Of a DNA stretch of 64,000 nucleotides, positions 33,745 through 43,019 are shown piece by piece (the first letter of the stretch is position 1; every line of letters begins with the position of its first letter). Source of the DNA: an uncultured Fidelibacterota bacterium (lineage in GTDB: Bacteria; Fidelibacterota; Marinisomatia; Marinisomatales; TCS55); the NCBI GenBank assembly GCA_913049685.1, contig CAJWZD010000009.1, positions 1-64,000 of the forward strand. The letters run 5' to 3'. The position numbers were made by a program, and so were the translations under genes. Under the pieces are notes generated by a model that had not been told where the DNA came from, did not search any database, and saw only the letters and a list, made by a program, of their open reading frames with translations.

Positions 33745-34140
33745 ATGAAAAAATATAATTTTTTACTAGTTACCTTATTTCTTATCGCAGGATGCAGTAA
33801 TGCACCTAAAGAAACACCATCGAAATTAACTCTTGGCCTTGCTCAATCCACCGTAACAAAAGGCGCAAACCAAACTGAGATAACCAAAGTGCTGGGTGCT
33901 CCCAATATCATCTCCAAGGATAAGCAAGGAAACGAAACATGGACCTACGATAGAATTTCAAGAGACGCTGAATCTAGTAGCGGTTCCGGTGTAGGATTTG
34001 GTGCTTTATTTGGTTGGGTATTTGCGGGTGGAAGAAGTTCTGCATCATCAAGCACATCTAATAGATCACTTACAGTTATTATTACATTTGATGATAATAA
34101 AAACGTAATAGATTATGCTTATCAAAGTTTGGAATTCTAA
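33745..34140 (+). CDS. BamE/SmpA-like lipoprotein
   Basis: 131 residues. The signal peptide has lipobox IAGC. The next segment ITKVLGAPNIISKDKQGNETWTYDRI is the SmpA/OmlA (BamE-type) pattern: a helix, LGxP, then a WxYD strand. A Gly/Ser-rich insert (SGSGVGFGALFGWVFAGGRSS) precedes the last strand (TVIITFDDNKNVIDYAY). An AAAGGATAA ribosome site precedes the ATG. It abuts the next lipoprotein gene, whose ATG follows at once. Confidence 0.7.
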   Translation: MKKYNFLLVTLFLIAGCSNAPKETPSKLTLGLAQSTVTKGANQTEITKVLGAPNIISKDKQGNETWTYDRISRDAESSSGSGVGFGALFGWVFAGGRSSASSSTSNRSLTVIITFDDNKNVIDYAYQSLEF

Positions 34141-34818
34141 ATGCTAATAAGATTCATACGTCCTGAAACGATCTATGCGAGATCTTTATATTATCTCTTA
34201 ATTGGATATTTGGTCGTTGGTCTTTCGGGTTGCAGCACTCCTCCAAGAACTGAAAAACCTCCAACATCAGTAGCAAGAGCTATGGAAACCAGATCTTTTT
34301 CTGGTGATCTAAAAACTGTATTAAAGGCTTCAATTAATTCCCTCCAGGACATGGATTATACAATTGAGGTTCTAAATTCGGATGTTGGTTTAATCACCGC
34401 AAGCAGAACTACAGAAAATAAAAAGGCGAAGCTTGCCAGTGAACAATCCAATGAGGGGATGACTGATTCAGAAAAAGCATGCCTAACAATTGGCGCTATT
34501 GCGGTTATTGCAGTTATTGCTGCCGCAATTTTTGATGGAGATGATGATGATAGAGGTGGAAATACTATATATACTGGAGGTGGTAATGATGATGGGCCTG
34601 ATGGACCAATGATTTACCGCTATAGAGTTACTATAAATTTAACTGAGCTAAACAATGATGAAACCAACGTACGCGTAAGTGCTAGTGGAGAGGTAGAGCA
34701 GGATGGGAAAATACTTTCTACTGGAGGTGTACACGAACCAGAGTTTTTTCAGAAATTCTTTGCAGGCATGAATCAAGGTTTATTCCTTGACCAAAACCAA
34801 CCTATTAAAACAAACTAG
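34141..34818 (+). CDS. Lipoprotein with an Asp/Gly-rich segment
   Basis: 225 residues. The signal peptide has lipobox GLSGCS. A conserved-looking alpha/beta stretch (LKASINSLQDMDYTIEVLNSDVGLITASR) follows, as in proteins that pair with BamE-like lipoproteins. Then come a hydrophobic segment (TIGAIAVIAVIAAAIF), an acidic Gly-rich run (DGDDDDRGGN) and a terminal beta domain. It starts directly after the BamE-like gene and ends 18 bases from the convergent peroxiredoxin. Confidence 0.6.
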   Translation: MLIRFIRPETIYARSLYYLLIGYLVVGLSGCSTPPRTEKPPTSVARAMETRSFSGDLKTVLKASINSLQDMDYTIEVLNSDVGLITASRTTENKKAKLASEQSNEGMTDSEKACLTIGAIAVIAVIAAAIFDGDDDDRGGNTIYTGGGNDDGPDGPMIYRYRVTINLTELNNDETNVRVSASGEVEQDGKILSTGGVHEPEFFQKFFAGMNQGLFLDQNQPIKTN

Positions 34819-34836
34819 GTCAAATAATTAGCTATT

Positions 34837-35289
34837 TTATAGTTCAGCCAATACATCCTTTGCGTGTGTTTTTGTAGTAACTTTTGAAAAAACTTTTTCA
34901 ATTTTCCCGTTCTCATCAATTATGTAAGTAGATCTATAAATACCTTCGTATTCTCTTCCATACATCTTTTTTACACCCCACGCACCGTACGACTTAATTA
35001 CATCTTTATTTTCATCAGATAGAATTGGGTACTCAAAACTCTGCTTATCGCAAAAATTCTTTTGTCTTTGCACTGAATCAGCACTCATCCCAATAACAGC
35101 AACATTTTTTTCTTTAAACTTTTGGAGTTCATCACGGAACCCCTGACCTTCAGTTGTTCATCCGGATGTACTGGCTTTAGTAAAAAACCACAGTACAACT
35201 TTTTTTCCAGAAAAATCATCAAGCGAAACATTCTCTCCGTCTTGATTTGGAAGAGTAAATCCAGGTGCTTTATCTCCTACGCTTAACAT
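34837..35289 (-). CDS. Cytosolic peroxiredoxin with selenocysteine at the peroxidatic position
   Basis: The track reports only 34837..35088. Upstream, the same frame runs to ATG 35289, which has a strong GGAGG ribosome site, and is interrupted solely by TGA at 35158-35160 (codon 44). Translation gives VGDKAPGFTLPNQDGENVSL, then FFTKASTSGU-TTEGQGFRDEL, a BCP/PrxQ-like active site with Sec for the peroxidatic Cys. The resolving Cys five residues later is Gln, so this should be a one-Sec type. A Cys in NFCDKQSFEYP could serve instead. There is no signal peptide. The full length is 150 residues. It is followed by the convergent lipoprotein gene and preceded by a Nudix gene 13 bases away. Confidence 0.88.
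35132..35160 (-). promoter_or_regulatory. Candidate bacterial SECIS element of the second peroxiredoxin
   Basis: After the TGA (35160-35158) the segment TCAGGGGTTCCGTGA can fold with pairs T-A, C-G, A-T, one G/G mismatch, then G-C, G-C around loop GTT. The apical G is again 18 bases after the TGA. Compared with the first gene, three stem positions differ; two of these keep pairing (U-G to C-G, G-U to A-U). The mismatch weakens the stem. Confidence 0.5.
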
Positions 35290-35302
35290 AATACCTCCAA
35301 TA

Positions 35303-35767
35303 TTATTTAAAATTCACTTTGGACCACCGCATTCTATCATCGTTACTATTTATCATAGCATTAACAATCTTTAATCCGGTCTTTTGTCCATTCCATACTA
35401 AAGTATTTTTGGCTTCAGTATAATCAACCCATTTAAAGTCAACATGCTCTTCAGATAAAATTACATCTTTTGAATCAACTTCTATACCAAAAACTGGGAC
35501 AAGATTAATTCTATCGCCGTTGGTTTCATAAAATCTACTAACGTGATCTGCCACAAAAATATTCAACGGGTCGAGTCCGGTTTCCTCTTTTAATTCTCTA
35601 ATTGCAGCCTGCCAGGCAAGCTCACCCTTTTCAATCTTACCAGCAACTCCCTGCCAAAGATGCTCATATATTTTATTTTTATTTCGCTTTAGAATTAAAA
35701 ACTCAGGATTATCTTCTAGTAAATTAAAAACATAACAATCTACTACTCTAACAGTAACTTTTGTCAA
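35303..35767 (-). CDS. Nudix hydrolase
   Basis: 154 residues with a complete Nudix box, GKIEKGELAWQAAIRELKEETGL, which binds the metal and cleaves a nucleoside-diphosphate linkage. The family includes dihydroneopterin-triphosphate and dGTP hydrolases; no specific substrate can be named. The start codon is TTG (TTGACAAAAGTT), chosen because AAAGGAG lies at proper distance before it. It precedes the second selenocysteine peroxiredoxin on the same strand. Confidence 0.88.
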   Translation of the reverse strand: MTKVTVRVVDCYVFNLLEDNPEFLILKRNKNKIYEHLWQGVAGKIEKGELAWQAAIRELKEETGLDPLNIFVADHVSRFYETNGDRINLVPVFGIEVDSKDVILSEEHVDFKWVDYTEAKNTLVWNGQKTGLKIVNAMINSNDDRMRWSKVNFK

Positions 35768-35792
35768 ACTAACTCCTTTTGGTAAAAAATTT

Positions 35793-37943
35793 TCATCTTA
35801 AGAGAACAAATTTTTGAGTTTTATAATTTGAGGCCCATTTAAATCGAACAAAATAGACTCCTGATGGTGCAAGTTTTTCGTTTAAAGTTTTTCCATTCCA
35901 AGTAAATTTTTCATCTTGCGAATCAACATTAAGATTTGCTATTAAATATCCAGCAGCATTGATAATTTCAATTTTATCAAGGCCTACGTTATCCGAGCCA
36001 AAGTTCAATTTAAAGTTAACAACTGATTTTGAGGGATTAGGGTAAATGAAAAGCTGGGTAGATTTTGGATTCGTATTCATTGAATCTGAAACTGTAATTC
36101 CATCTTTGTCTAATGGCATAATCTTATATTCATTAAAACCGTAGTGAGCAATTCCTGAAATATTTTTTATTAGTGTTCCTTTTTTTAGATTTGGCCAGTC
36201 TCCCTCATAAAGATATCTATCTACAATAATTTGGTTACCAAGTGAATCTGAAACAAAGAATTGACCTTTGTCGTTTTGATCTCCCGTAACAACAATATCA
36301 TCTATAGACACCAACATCCCTTCATACTTCTCCCCTTCAAAATTGCACCCCCCTGATAATGCTCCTGGGTTAATAGTCACCGGTTCAATTGTATTATTTG
36401 AAGACAGGATAACTGTATTGGATATATTTGCTAACTCTGTTAATCCATAATACTCTTTAACATCTGCAGTTAGAAGTACATTGCTTCCAACTGGTGGTGG
36501 ATTATAACCGCTATTAATGTATACAAAAATACCAGCCCATTCTAGTTTCGAAGGGTCTTGAATAAAAAAATTAGGGTACTGATCATCTGGTCTTATTGCA
36601 GTAACAACCCCCTCTACTTCAAGCTTTTGACCGGCAAACTTTGATGGAAAACAATCATCACCAACACCCTTATCCGATACAAGTTGAATAAGGTAGGGTG
36701 TAAAACCACTAGTTATTGGAACAGTTATATTTACCTGATCTGATCCCATCTCTCCATCGTTGTCTACCACAGTTAGCTTAAACGATATGGTAGTTGAAAT
36801 ATCAACCGTAGGAACGACAAAGGTTGCGTTTATACTATTTCGATTTGTTAAGGAAACATTTTGACCAGATAGCTGTAGCCAATCATAGGATATAATGGAT
36901 CCGTTTGGATCATAGCTTTTGGATGCATCTAAAATAATAGTTTCGCCAATTTGAGCAACTTGGTCCTCACCTGCATGAGCAATTGGACTGGTAGTTGTTT
37001 TTGATGTATAAACTATCTTAGATATTACGGGATAGTGATCAGATGCATAATAGATTGACTGAATAATCTCTTCTGGAGCTGAATCATTAGTTCCATCAAT
37101 TATTGAGCGATTAAAATGCTTACCATCATTTCCAATAACAGTGTAAGAATTTTCAAGAAGCTTAAGATTGGGATCCGTTTTTGTAAAATGATCTGAGAAT
37201 AAAATAAAATCAAATCTATCATCTAATCCTCCCGTAGAACCTCCATCCCCTATCTGATCTGTGCGCGTTGATTGCGTGTATTTTAAGACATTTGAATTAT
37301 CATCTCTGACCCAATCTCCAATAGGATCTTCAAGATCAACAGACATGCTATCTACCAATAGCTTATATGCTCGCTCATTTGGACTATAAAGATTAAGATC
37401 TCCTGCTAAAATATATCGGTAATCTTTATCTTGCTGACTTATATAGTTTTGCAGTTGCTTAGCCTCTTCCCATCTTCGATTTTCATTACTTGATCCAGTG
37501 CTCGCTTTTAAATGAGCTGAAAAAACTGTGAAAGGTACTACGTCTTGAGCAGCATTTTTTATTGAAAATCTGAACCCACTTATATCTCTTAAATCTGTTG
37601 AGATTGACTTGTTTGAAACCAGGTCCAGAAGGGTGCTTCTATAAATAACACCATTTTCCATATCTCTTGAATTGGATAATGGACCTGAAGAATATTCCTG
37701 CGAATTTTTATTAAAGACCTCATTTAAGAGAAGATCTATTCCACCTTGATCTTCTATCTCTTGAAATGCAACTATATCAGGCTTGATATAGTTAATTACC
37801 TTTTCAAAGTATTGTGCTCTTGAAGCATTATTTTCGCTAAAACGAAGGGCGTTGTACGACATGATCGTTAAGGTATCTTGACCATGTGTAATACCAATTA
37901 AAATCAAAAAAAAAATTGATTTAGAGATTTTAATCAATCTCAA
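35793..37943 (-). CDS. Secreted endonuclease/exonuclease/phosphatase-family protein with PKD-like domain and sorting tail
   Basis: 716 residues. The EEP catalytic domain (about 22-310) has TIMSYNALRFSE, the metal Glu in VAFQEIED, LAGDLNLYS and SDHYPVISK. A PKD/REJ-like domain follows (about 320-405, DASKSYDPNGSIISYDW), then an OB-like nucleic-acid module (about 425-620) and a Por-secretion-type tail (about 635-716, YPNPSKSVVNFKL to GVYFVRFKWASNYKTQKFVLLR). It is likely an extracellular or surface nuclease scavenging DNA phosphate. It is the last gene of the sprA operon, overlapping the deacetylase by four bases. Confidence 0.85.
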   Translation of the reverse strand: MRLIKISKSIFFLILIGITHGQDTLTIMSYNALRFSENNASRAQYFEKVINYIKPDIVAFQEIEDQGGIDLLLNEVFNKNSQEYSSGPLSNSRDMENGVIYRSTLLDLVSNKSISTDLRDISGFRFSIKNAAQDVVPFTVFSAHLKASTGSSNENRRWEEAKQLQNYISQQDKDYRYILAGDLNLYSPNERAYKLLVDSMSVDLEDPIGDWVRDDNSNVLKYTQSTRTDQIGDGGSTGGLDDRFDFILFSDHFTKTDPNLKLLENSYTVIGNDGKHFNRSIIDGTNDSAPEEIIQSIYYASDHYPVISKIVYTSKTTTSPIAHAGEDQVAQIGETIILDASKSYDPNGSIISYDWLQLSGQNVSLTNRNSINATFVVPTVDISTTISFKLTVVDNDGEMGSDQVNITVPITSGFTPYLIQLVSDKGVGDDCFPSKFAGQKLEVEGVVTAIRPDDQYPNFFIQDPSKLEWAGIFVYINSGYNPPPVGSNVLLTADVKEYYGLTELANISNTVILSSNNTIEPVTINPGALSGGCNFEGEKYEGMLVSIDDIVVTGDQNDKGQFFVSDSLGNQIIVDRYLYEGDWPNLKKGTLIKNISGIAHYGFNEYKIMPLDKDGITVSDSMNTNPKSTQLFIYPNPSKSVVNFKLNFGSDNVGLDKIEIINAAGYLIANLNVDSQDEKFTWNGKTLNEKLAPSGVYFVRFKWASNYKTQKFVLLR

Positions 37944-38791
37944 TCTACCACCTGAGAAAGAAATTTAAATTCAATACCTCGATCAATCAAATCAGGAATT
38001 TTTTTCTGCAAAACTTCCAGTGTATTTCTCTTAACGTGACCAATTCCAATTGCTAGGCCTTTTTTTTCTGCAATCTCTACGAGCTTATCAAGTTGGCTTA
38101 AAATATTTTCAGTGTTTAGATCATTATCCAGAAAAATATGACGTCTAGCTGTTGGCACACCAGCAGAACGCATAGTATTTTCTGCAACTGTTTTTGACGA
38201 TGTTCTGCTATCGAGGAAGAATTTGTTATTATTTTTTAAAACAGAGGCGACGACCGCCATAACTCTTTTATCAGAAGTCGCTTTAGATCCTTGATGATTA
38301 TTAATACCAATAGCCTCAGGTATGTCGCTTAATGCCTCGCTCAATCTCCATTCAATTTCCTCGCTCGTCATTCCTGTCTTGAGTTTAAATCCATCTTCCC
38401 CGGAAGAAGCCACGGAGGATTGCATAGGCATATGTATGATAACTTCCTTACCAGCATTTACAACTTTTTTTGCAATTCGAGAACTTTGACTGTGACCTGG
38501 TAGCACTGCGCAGGTAATTGGAACTGGTAAATTAATAAATCCATCTGATATTGCGTCATTTCTATAACCAAAATCATCTATAACAAGAACGATAGTATTT
38601 ACTGTTTCTGTAACAACGCTTATCACGCTATCTTTAAGGGCAGGCTCTTCAGCGGGTTCTATTTTTTCGACTGGGGCGCGAATCGCTAAATCTAATTTTC
38701 TCAATGCAGAATAGTTGCTCAAAAGTAAAATAACTATTGTGACAGATAATGCCCATATTATTCGTTTGTATTTTGTTATGCTATTTATCAC
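37940..38791 (-). CDS. Divergent polysaccharide deacetylase (YibQ family)
   Basis: 283 residues with one N-terminal membrane anchor. The YibQ pattern is clear: VLVIDDFGYRNDA, TCAVLPGH, EVIIHMPMQS, GINNHQGSKAT and FFLDSRTSSKTVA. The family resembles metal-dependent polysaccharide deacetylases of the NodB fold, but its own substrate is not known. It is co-transcribed with the surface nuclease (4-base overlap) and the PorQ-like gene (4-base overlap). Confidence 0.87.
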   Translation of the reverse strand: MINSITKYKRIIWALSVTIVILLLSNYSALRKLDLAIRAPVEKIEPAEEPALKDSVISVVTETVNTIVLVIDDFGYRNDAISDGFINLPVPITCAVLPGHSQSSRIAKKVVNAGKEVIIHMPMQSSVASSGEDGFKLKTGMTSEEIEWRLSEALSDIPEAIGINNHQGSKATSDKRVMAVVASVLKNNNKFFLDSRTSSKTVAENTMRSAGVPTARRHIFLDNDLNTENILSQLDKLVEIAEKKGLAIGIGHVKRNTLEVLQKKIPDLIDRGIEFKFLSQVVD

Positions 38792-39630
38792 GGCAATCTA
38801 AAAGATATATCAATAATTTGTGGAAATCCAATATCTTGATTTCCATATTGAAAACCATAAGAAAATGAATAAGAACCAAGATTAATACCAATACCAGATG
38901 ATATCATTCTAGAGTCATCATTCATAATGGCAGTTGCTCCAAAGAATATATTATCAATCTTAAATGCTGATCCAATGGAGTAGATGGGTTTTTCAATCAA
39001 TTCATTGCTTTCATATGAAACAAAAATATCAGCCCTATTTAGTTTATAAGTTAAAATATTATTGAATCTAGTTGGCAAAACAGGTCTCTCATTTCTAAAT
39101 GAATTCATTTTGCCAAAATTTACAATCGAACTAGCTATATTTATTTTCTCACTAAGTTGCCACGATATTCCTAAGTCGGTGGCAAAACCAGAACTTTCAT
39201 CTTGATAAATCTGCATCGATATCATTTGGAATGCAAAACCATAATTTATATTACCTCTTGAAAAGCTAGTAGCTAGCTTACTTGAAACGCCATAAGCCCC
39301 ATAATAACCCAAAGGATCAGAAGAAGGCCTATTATCTCTCAACTCAATATCGTTAATTCCAACATATCGCATAGCAATACCTGTGCTATGCGACCTTATT
39401 TTTCCTTGCCATTCAAAAGACAAATTCTCTGTTTCACCAAACCATTTTCCATAAGCGAAAGATAGTTCTGGTGACTTTTCTGAGATATTTAAAAAAGAGG
39501 GGTTTCTCCATGCAGAGCGGAATATAATAAGGTCATTTGCTGAAGATGGTATTGATAAAAATTGTAACCCTGAACTCATTCCTTGAGAAAGAAATAGAAT
39601 TGAGATCAATGTCTTAAAATGAGAAAGCAT
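38788..39630 (-). CDS. PorQ/PorV-like outer-membrane protein
   Basis: About 280 residues. The start is ATG 39630; the track start at 39660 is GTG and runs further into the previous gene. A signal peptide (FKTLISILFLSQGMSSG) precedes a barrel of the PorV/PorQ (UPF0164-like) group: LIIFRSAWRNPSFLNISEKSPELSFAYGKWFGET, ending PQIIDISFRLP. Such FadL-like barrels help type IX secretion deliver and anchor proteins. It overlaps the PorV-like gene by 17 bases and belongs to the sprA operon. Confidence 0.75.
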   Translation of the reverse strand: MLSHFKTLISILFLSQGMSSGLQFLSIPSSANDLIIFRSAWRNPSFLNISEKSPELSFAYGKWFGETENLSFEWQGKIRSHSTGIAMRYVGINDIELRDNRPSSDPLGYYGAYGVSSKLATSFSRGNINYGFAFQMISMQIYQDESSGFATDLGISWQLSEKINIASSIVNFGKMNSFRNERPVLPTRFNNILTYKLNRADIFVSYESNELIEKPIYSIGSAFKIDNIFFGATAIMNDDSRMISSGIGINLGSYSFSYGFQYGNQDIGFPQIIDISFRLP

Positions 39631-40546
39631 ACGTAAATACGTGTGAAATTCCAGCAGCACCTTCTAAGGTGAAGGCGTAATCCAACCTGCTATCCATTTC
39701 TTCAAATAGTGACCAATCTAACCCAAGACCAATGCCAACACGACCGTTTCCAAAACCGCCTCGTAAATAATAATGTTCAAGATATTGATATTCAACGCCA
39801 AAGCGTGCAGAGTAACCCACTAAATCGCTTCCACTCATTACAACTCCTGCGTCAGCTGTTATGTAGGTATTGCTATAGTTAAATGTTGAACCAAGTCTAT
39901 AAAGCGTTGGAAATTGTTCAATATATACTTTTCCTCTTTCAAAAATTTTATCTGTTTTCCACTGATATCTTGAATTTAAATCTTGTACCATTATTCCATA
40001 ATTTGCACCTGACTTCGTTTTGATAAAAATTCCAAAATCCATCCCAACTCCTTTGCCCGTAAGATCCATTGTGTTTACAGGTAATTGATGTCTAAGTACT
40101 TTCACGTTTAATCCTACAGATAACCAGGGAAGCATTGCTTGAGCAAAAGAAAGCATGTACGCATTTTCAGATGTTGAGAGATTTTTAGTATGCTCACCAG
40201 ACATACTTCTTCCATCAATATTATCTACTCCAGCGCCAATCCATGAAACTCCAATTGCTGCTGAAGGTGGCAAGGGCATAGATACATTTACTGTCATCAA
40301 TTGTCTATCTAGCATTAAAAAATGATTACTAAATCCTGCATGTGATTTTTTTAAATGAATTAGAGTGGCTGGATTGTAGTAAGCTGCAAAACTTTTGTCA
40401 ATCTCTGCGGTAAATGAACTGCCCATTGCAACTGCTCTAGCTGATGTTCCCATTCGCAGAAATCCACCTGCATAAGACCCTAGTTTTTGCGCAAAACAAA
40501 AATTTGTAAATAAAATTAAGGCTAAACTGATCGTGATTTTTTTCAT
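39614..40546 (-). CDS. PorV/PorQ-family outer-membrane protein
   Basis: 310 residues: a signal peptide, then the family hallmark YAGGFLRMGTSARAVAMGSSF and AAYYNPATLIHL, followed by a barrel ending SHVFTYAFSF. PorV-type proteins collect secreted cargo carrying C-terminal sorting tails and act with SprA. Its gene starts at the stop base of the FlgD-tail protein and overlaps the PorQ-like gene. The neighbouring sprA gene makes a secretion role likely. Confidence 0.87.
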   Translation of the reverse strand: MKKITISLALILFTNFCFAQKLGSYAGGFLRMGTSARAVAMGSSFTAEIDKSFAAYYNPATLIHLKKSHAGFSNHFLMLDRQLMTVNVSMPLPPSAAIGVSWIGAGVDNIDGRSMSGEHTKNLSTSENAYMLSFAQAMLPWLSVGLNVKVLRHQLPVNTMDLTGKGVGMDFGIFIKTKSGANYGIMVQDLNSRYQWKTDKIFERGKVYIEQFPTLYRLGSTFNYSNTYITADAGVVMSGSDLVGYSARFGVEYQYLEHYYLRGGFGNGRVGIGLGLDWSLFEEMDSRLDYAFTLEGAAGISHVFTYAFSF

Positions 40547-42192
40547 TATTTAACCACTATCAATTTTATCCATTCAACTTTTTCATCGTACTCAAGCCTT
40601 ATAAAATAGACACCATTATCTACAATTCTTCCACTATCATCTTTCCCGTCCCATTTAAATGAACCAGTGCTAGTTATTCTTCTGTCAAACTGCTTCGTAT
40701 GAACTTTTTCCATTGCAAAGTTGAAGACATCCATCTTTACGACAAACGAAACTTTTACACTTAAATTAATATGAACATAACCGCTTCCCTGTAGTTGATT
40801 ATGCTCATATGGAGAAAAGGGATTTGGATAAGCGTAGGCTTTTTTGGGATCATAATCAGCGCGGTATATTTGCCAGTTGCCTCCAAATGTATTCATTGCT
40901 CGAGCAAGACCATCCCAAGAACTAATCCATATCGTTGCATCCGATGAATAAAAAGGTCTTGTGTCATAAGAAACAGCTACGACCTCATCACTTAAAAGCT
41001 CATCTATTCTATATGTACCAGTTGACCCTATTTCTAAAACCTGTTTTGCTGATTTGTATTTTGCCCAAGGTTTCGCAACGTCAGATGGGTCGTCAATTAT
41101 AGTTTTCCAAAGACCTTTCTTGGTCGCAACTAGAACTATTGAATCTGATGCGGTTATATTATATGCTCTTTCATTTAGCAGGGTTGAGTTCCATGTATCT
41201 CCTCCATCGATTGAATAACTAACTCCATTGGACTCTCCTGTTTCCGCAAGAACTGTTGCAGCCCAGATTATAGTATGACCTTTAAATCTTTGAACAGCTA
41301 AATCAACAACAAATCCTCCGGTCAATCCATCAGCTGCAGGAGTATAATGCGTCCAGTTAATGCAACCATATGGTCCCACTAGCCCTCTGTTAATACCGTT
41401 AGCTGTGCCAACCCAAACTGTATCCGCATAACTAATTACTGAAAATGCTTTATGATTATGATTCCCGCCATCATTTGGATCGCGTGGATTAAGATAAAAG
41501 TTTTTTAAAATACTTCCACTGGTAGTTGTGACATAGCTTGATTCGTCACAGGTATTTAAAATCTGATCGCTATCTTGTGGAAGAGGAATTCTTTGCCAGA
41601 TTTTTGTAATAGTATTGTATCTTCTTAATCCTCCCGCCCAACTAGTTATATATATATCATTACCATTTATTGAAGCATCGTATGTTACATTTGCTTCTTT
41701 AACTGTAATTGGAAGACCTCTAAAAAAACGTTTAGCAAATGGAGATAAAGAATCGGCTTCAGTATCAGTTAGCTGATCAAAATAAGTCCAACTTGTTGAG
41801 TTGCCTGTTGAATTTGAGGAATAAATGAGGCCATTGCCTATTGTTATGTTTTCACCGCTTTTAGCAAAAGCAGCAAACAAAGAATTTCCATTAACAGCAA
41901 GCGCTGAAACTGCACCTTCAGGTGTAGATGTTGATGCTTGTCCAGCACTGATTTCTTTACTTGAGGCTAAAGTATATATAGATGAAGTGTCTCGTAAAAC
42001 CGCGAGACCAGATCCAGTTCCTAGCCATAGCAGAGTATCGCCCTGAGGAACAATATCGCCAATGATATTTGTTTTCAAACCGCGATAGGCGCTACTATCA
42101 AAACTCGCGTTTCTCATTTTGTAGGATCTAGGTAGCATATCTTGTCCAAGGATAAATGAAGAGAATAAGAATGTTATAATTATTTTTTTCAC
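40546..42192 (-). CDS. Surface protein with beta-propeller and FlgD-like C-terminal domain
   Basis: 548 residues. After a signal peptide come repeated WlGtgsGLavl / vGTANGINRG / WKTIIDDP units (about 40-440), typical of two-component-regulator-like propellers. The C-terminal FlgD Ig-like domain (about 455-548, AYPNPFSPYEHNQ, FKWDGKDDSGRIVDNGVYFIRLEY) is a sorting or anchoring tail in this group. It is probably cargo of the SprA pathway. It overlaps neighbours by one and four bases within the operon. Confidence 0.8.
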   Translation of the reverse strand: MKKIIITFLFSSFILGQDMLPRSYKMRNASFDSSAYRGLKTNIIGDIVPQGDTLLWLGTGSGLAVLRDTSSIYTLASSKEISAGQASTSTPEGAVSALAVNGNSLFAAFAKSGENITIGNGLIYSSNSTGNSTSWTYFDQLTDTEADSLSPFAKRFFRGLPITVKEANVTYDASINGNDIYITSWAGGLRRYNTITKIWQRIPLPQDSDQILNTCDESSYVTTTSGSILKNFYLNPRDPNDGGNHNHKAFSVISYADTVWVGTANGINRGLVGPYGCINWTHYTPAADGLTGGFVVDLAVQRFKGHTIIWAATVLAETGESNGVSYSIDGGDTWNSTLLNERAYNITASDSIVLVATKKGLWKTIIDDPSDVAKPWAKYKSAKQVLEIGSTGTYRIDELLSDEVVAVSYDTRPFYSSDATIWISSWDGLARAMNTFGGNWQIYRADYDPKKAYAYPNPFSPYEHNQLQGSGYVHINLSVKVSFVVKMDVFNFAMEKVHTKQFDRRITSTGSFKWDGKDDSGRIVDNGVYFIRLEYDEKVEWIKLIVVK

Positions 42193-43019
42193 TTGACTAC
42201 GATTGTCCTTTTAACTGTATCACTATACGCGTTCGACTGGTCTTGAGCTTCGAATGTCCAATGATAGGTACCAACTAAAGCATTTTCTGATATAGAAATA
42301 GTTCTTGAAAAAGTACCATCGCCTTTCTGAAGATCGCCACTGCCACTTGGACCAGATCCATCATCGAGTAATAAAATTGGATTACCATTATTCATCAAGG
42401 AGTCCAATCCAACATGGTATGACCTAAAGAACACTCTTTTGATGTCATCTAAACCGTTGGCATCGGATGCGTTAGCTGAAACGGTGAATTTAATCGTGTT
42501 CACAATGTTAGGATCTGCATTAGCTGAAGGCCTATCTACGCTTTGCGGCAACACAATTGAGCTTATTTTCGGATGAATATTCCCCAAAACAAAGAATTCC
42601 ATATCCGATTTAATTAAACGCCCTTTAAACATGCTTTGCACAGATAAAAAGACAGAATCCTTAGCGCCTTTTGGTATCACATTTGTGATAGCAGTGTTTG
42701 AGTTTAAAATCTTTCGTGAATAGATATTATCGCTTGAAATGATGTCGCCCATTGATCCATCATCAAATAGTCGAATCGTGTCATTAGTATTACTTGCATT
42801 GATACCACTCCATAACACCTCTACAGAATCTATGGATGAATTCATGTAACGCTGGTTTACTCGAGCAGAGATAAAAAGCTTATCTGATCCCTGTAAATAA
42901 TCAAAATTGATTTCTGTAATTGGGAATGGCTCAACTATGGATGATGGATCTTCACAGCTAGATATCACAAAGGATGCAGTAAGAATTAAATTTATTTTTG
43001 TAATTCTATTTTTTATCAT
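42189..43019 (-). CDS. Lipoprotein with Ig-like domains
   Basis: About 276 residues starting at ATG 43019, where a signal peptide with lipobox ISSC begins; the track start at 43094 reads through the end of the M28 gene. Two beta-sandwich units follow, each with a LFDDGSMGDIISSDNIYS / LLDDGSGPSGSGDLQKGDGTFS motif and a closing GTYHWTFEAQDQSNAYSD strand. The DDGS-GD-DG-YS pattern is a recognised extracellular Ig-like feature of these phyla. It is probably a surface component linked to the SprA pathway. Confidence 0.65.
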   Translation of the reverse strand: MIKNRITKINLILTASFVISSCEDPSSIVEPFPITEINFDYLQGSDKLFISARVNQRYMNSSIDSVEVLWSGINASNTNDTIRLFDDGSMGDIISSDNIYSRKILNSNTAITNVIPKGAKDSVFLSVQSMFKGRLIKSDMEFFVLGNIHPKISSIVLPQSVDRPSANADPNIVNTIKFTVSANASDANGLDDIKRVFFRSYHVGLDSLMNNGNPILLLDDGSGPSGSGDLQKGDGTFSRTISISENALVGTYHWTFEAQDQSNAYSDTVKRTIVVK

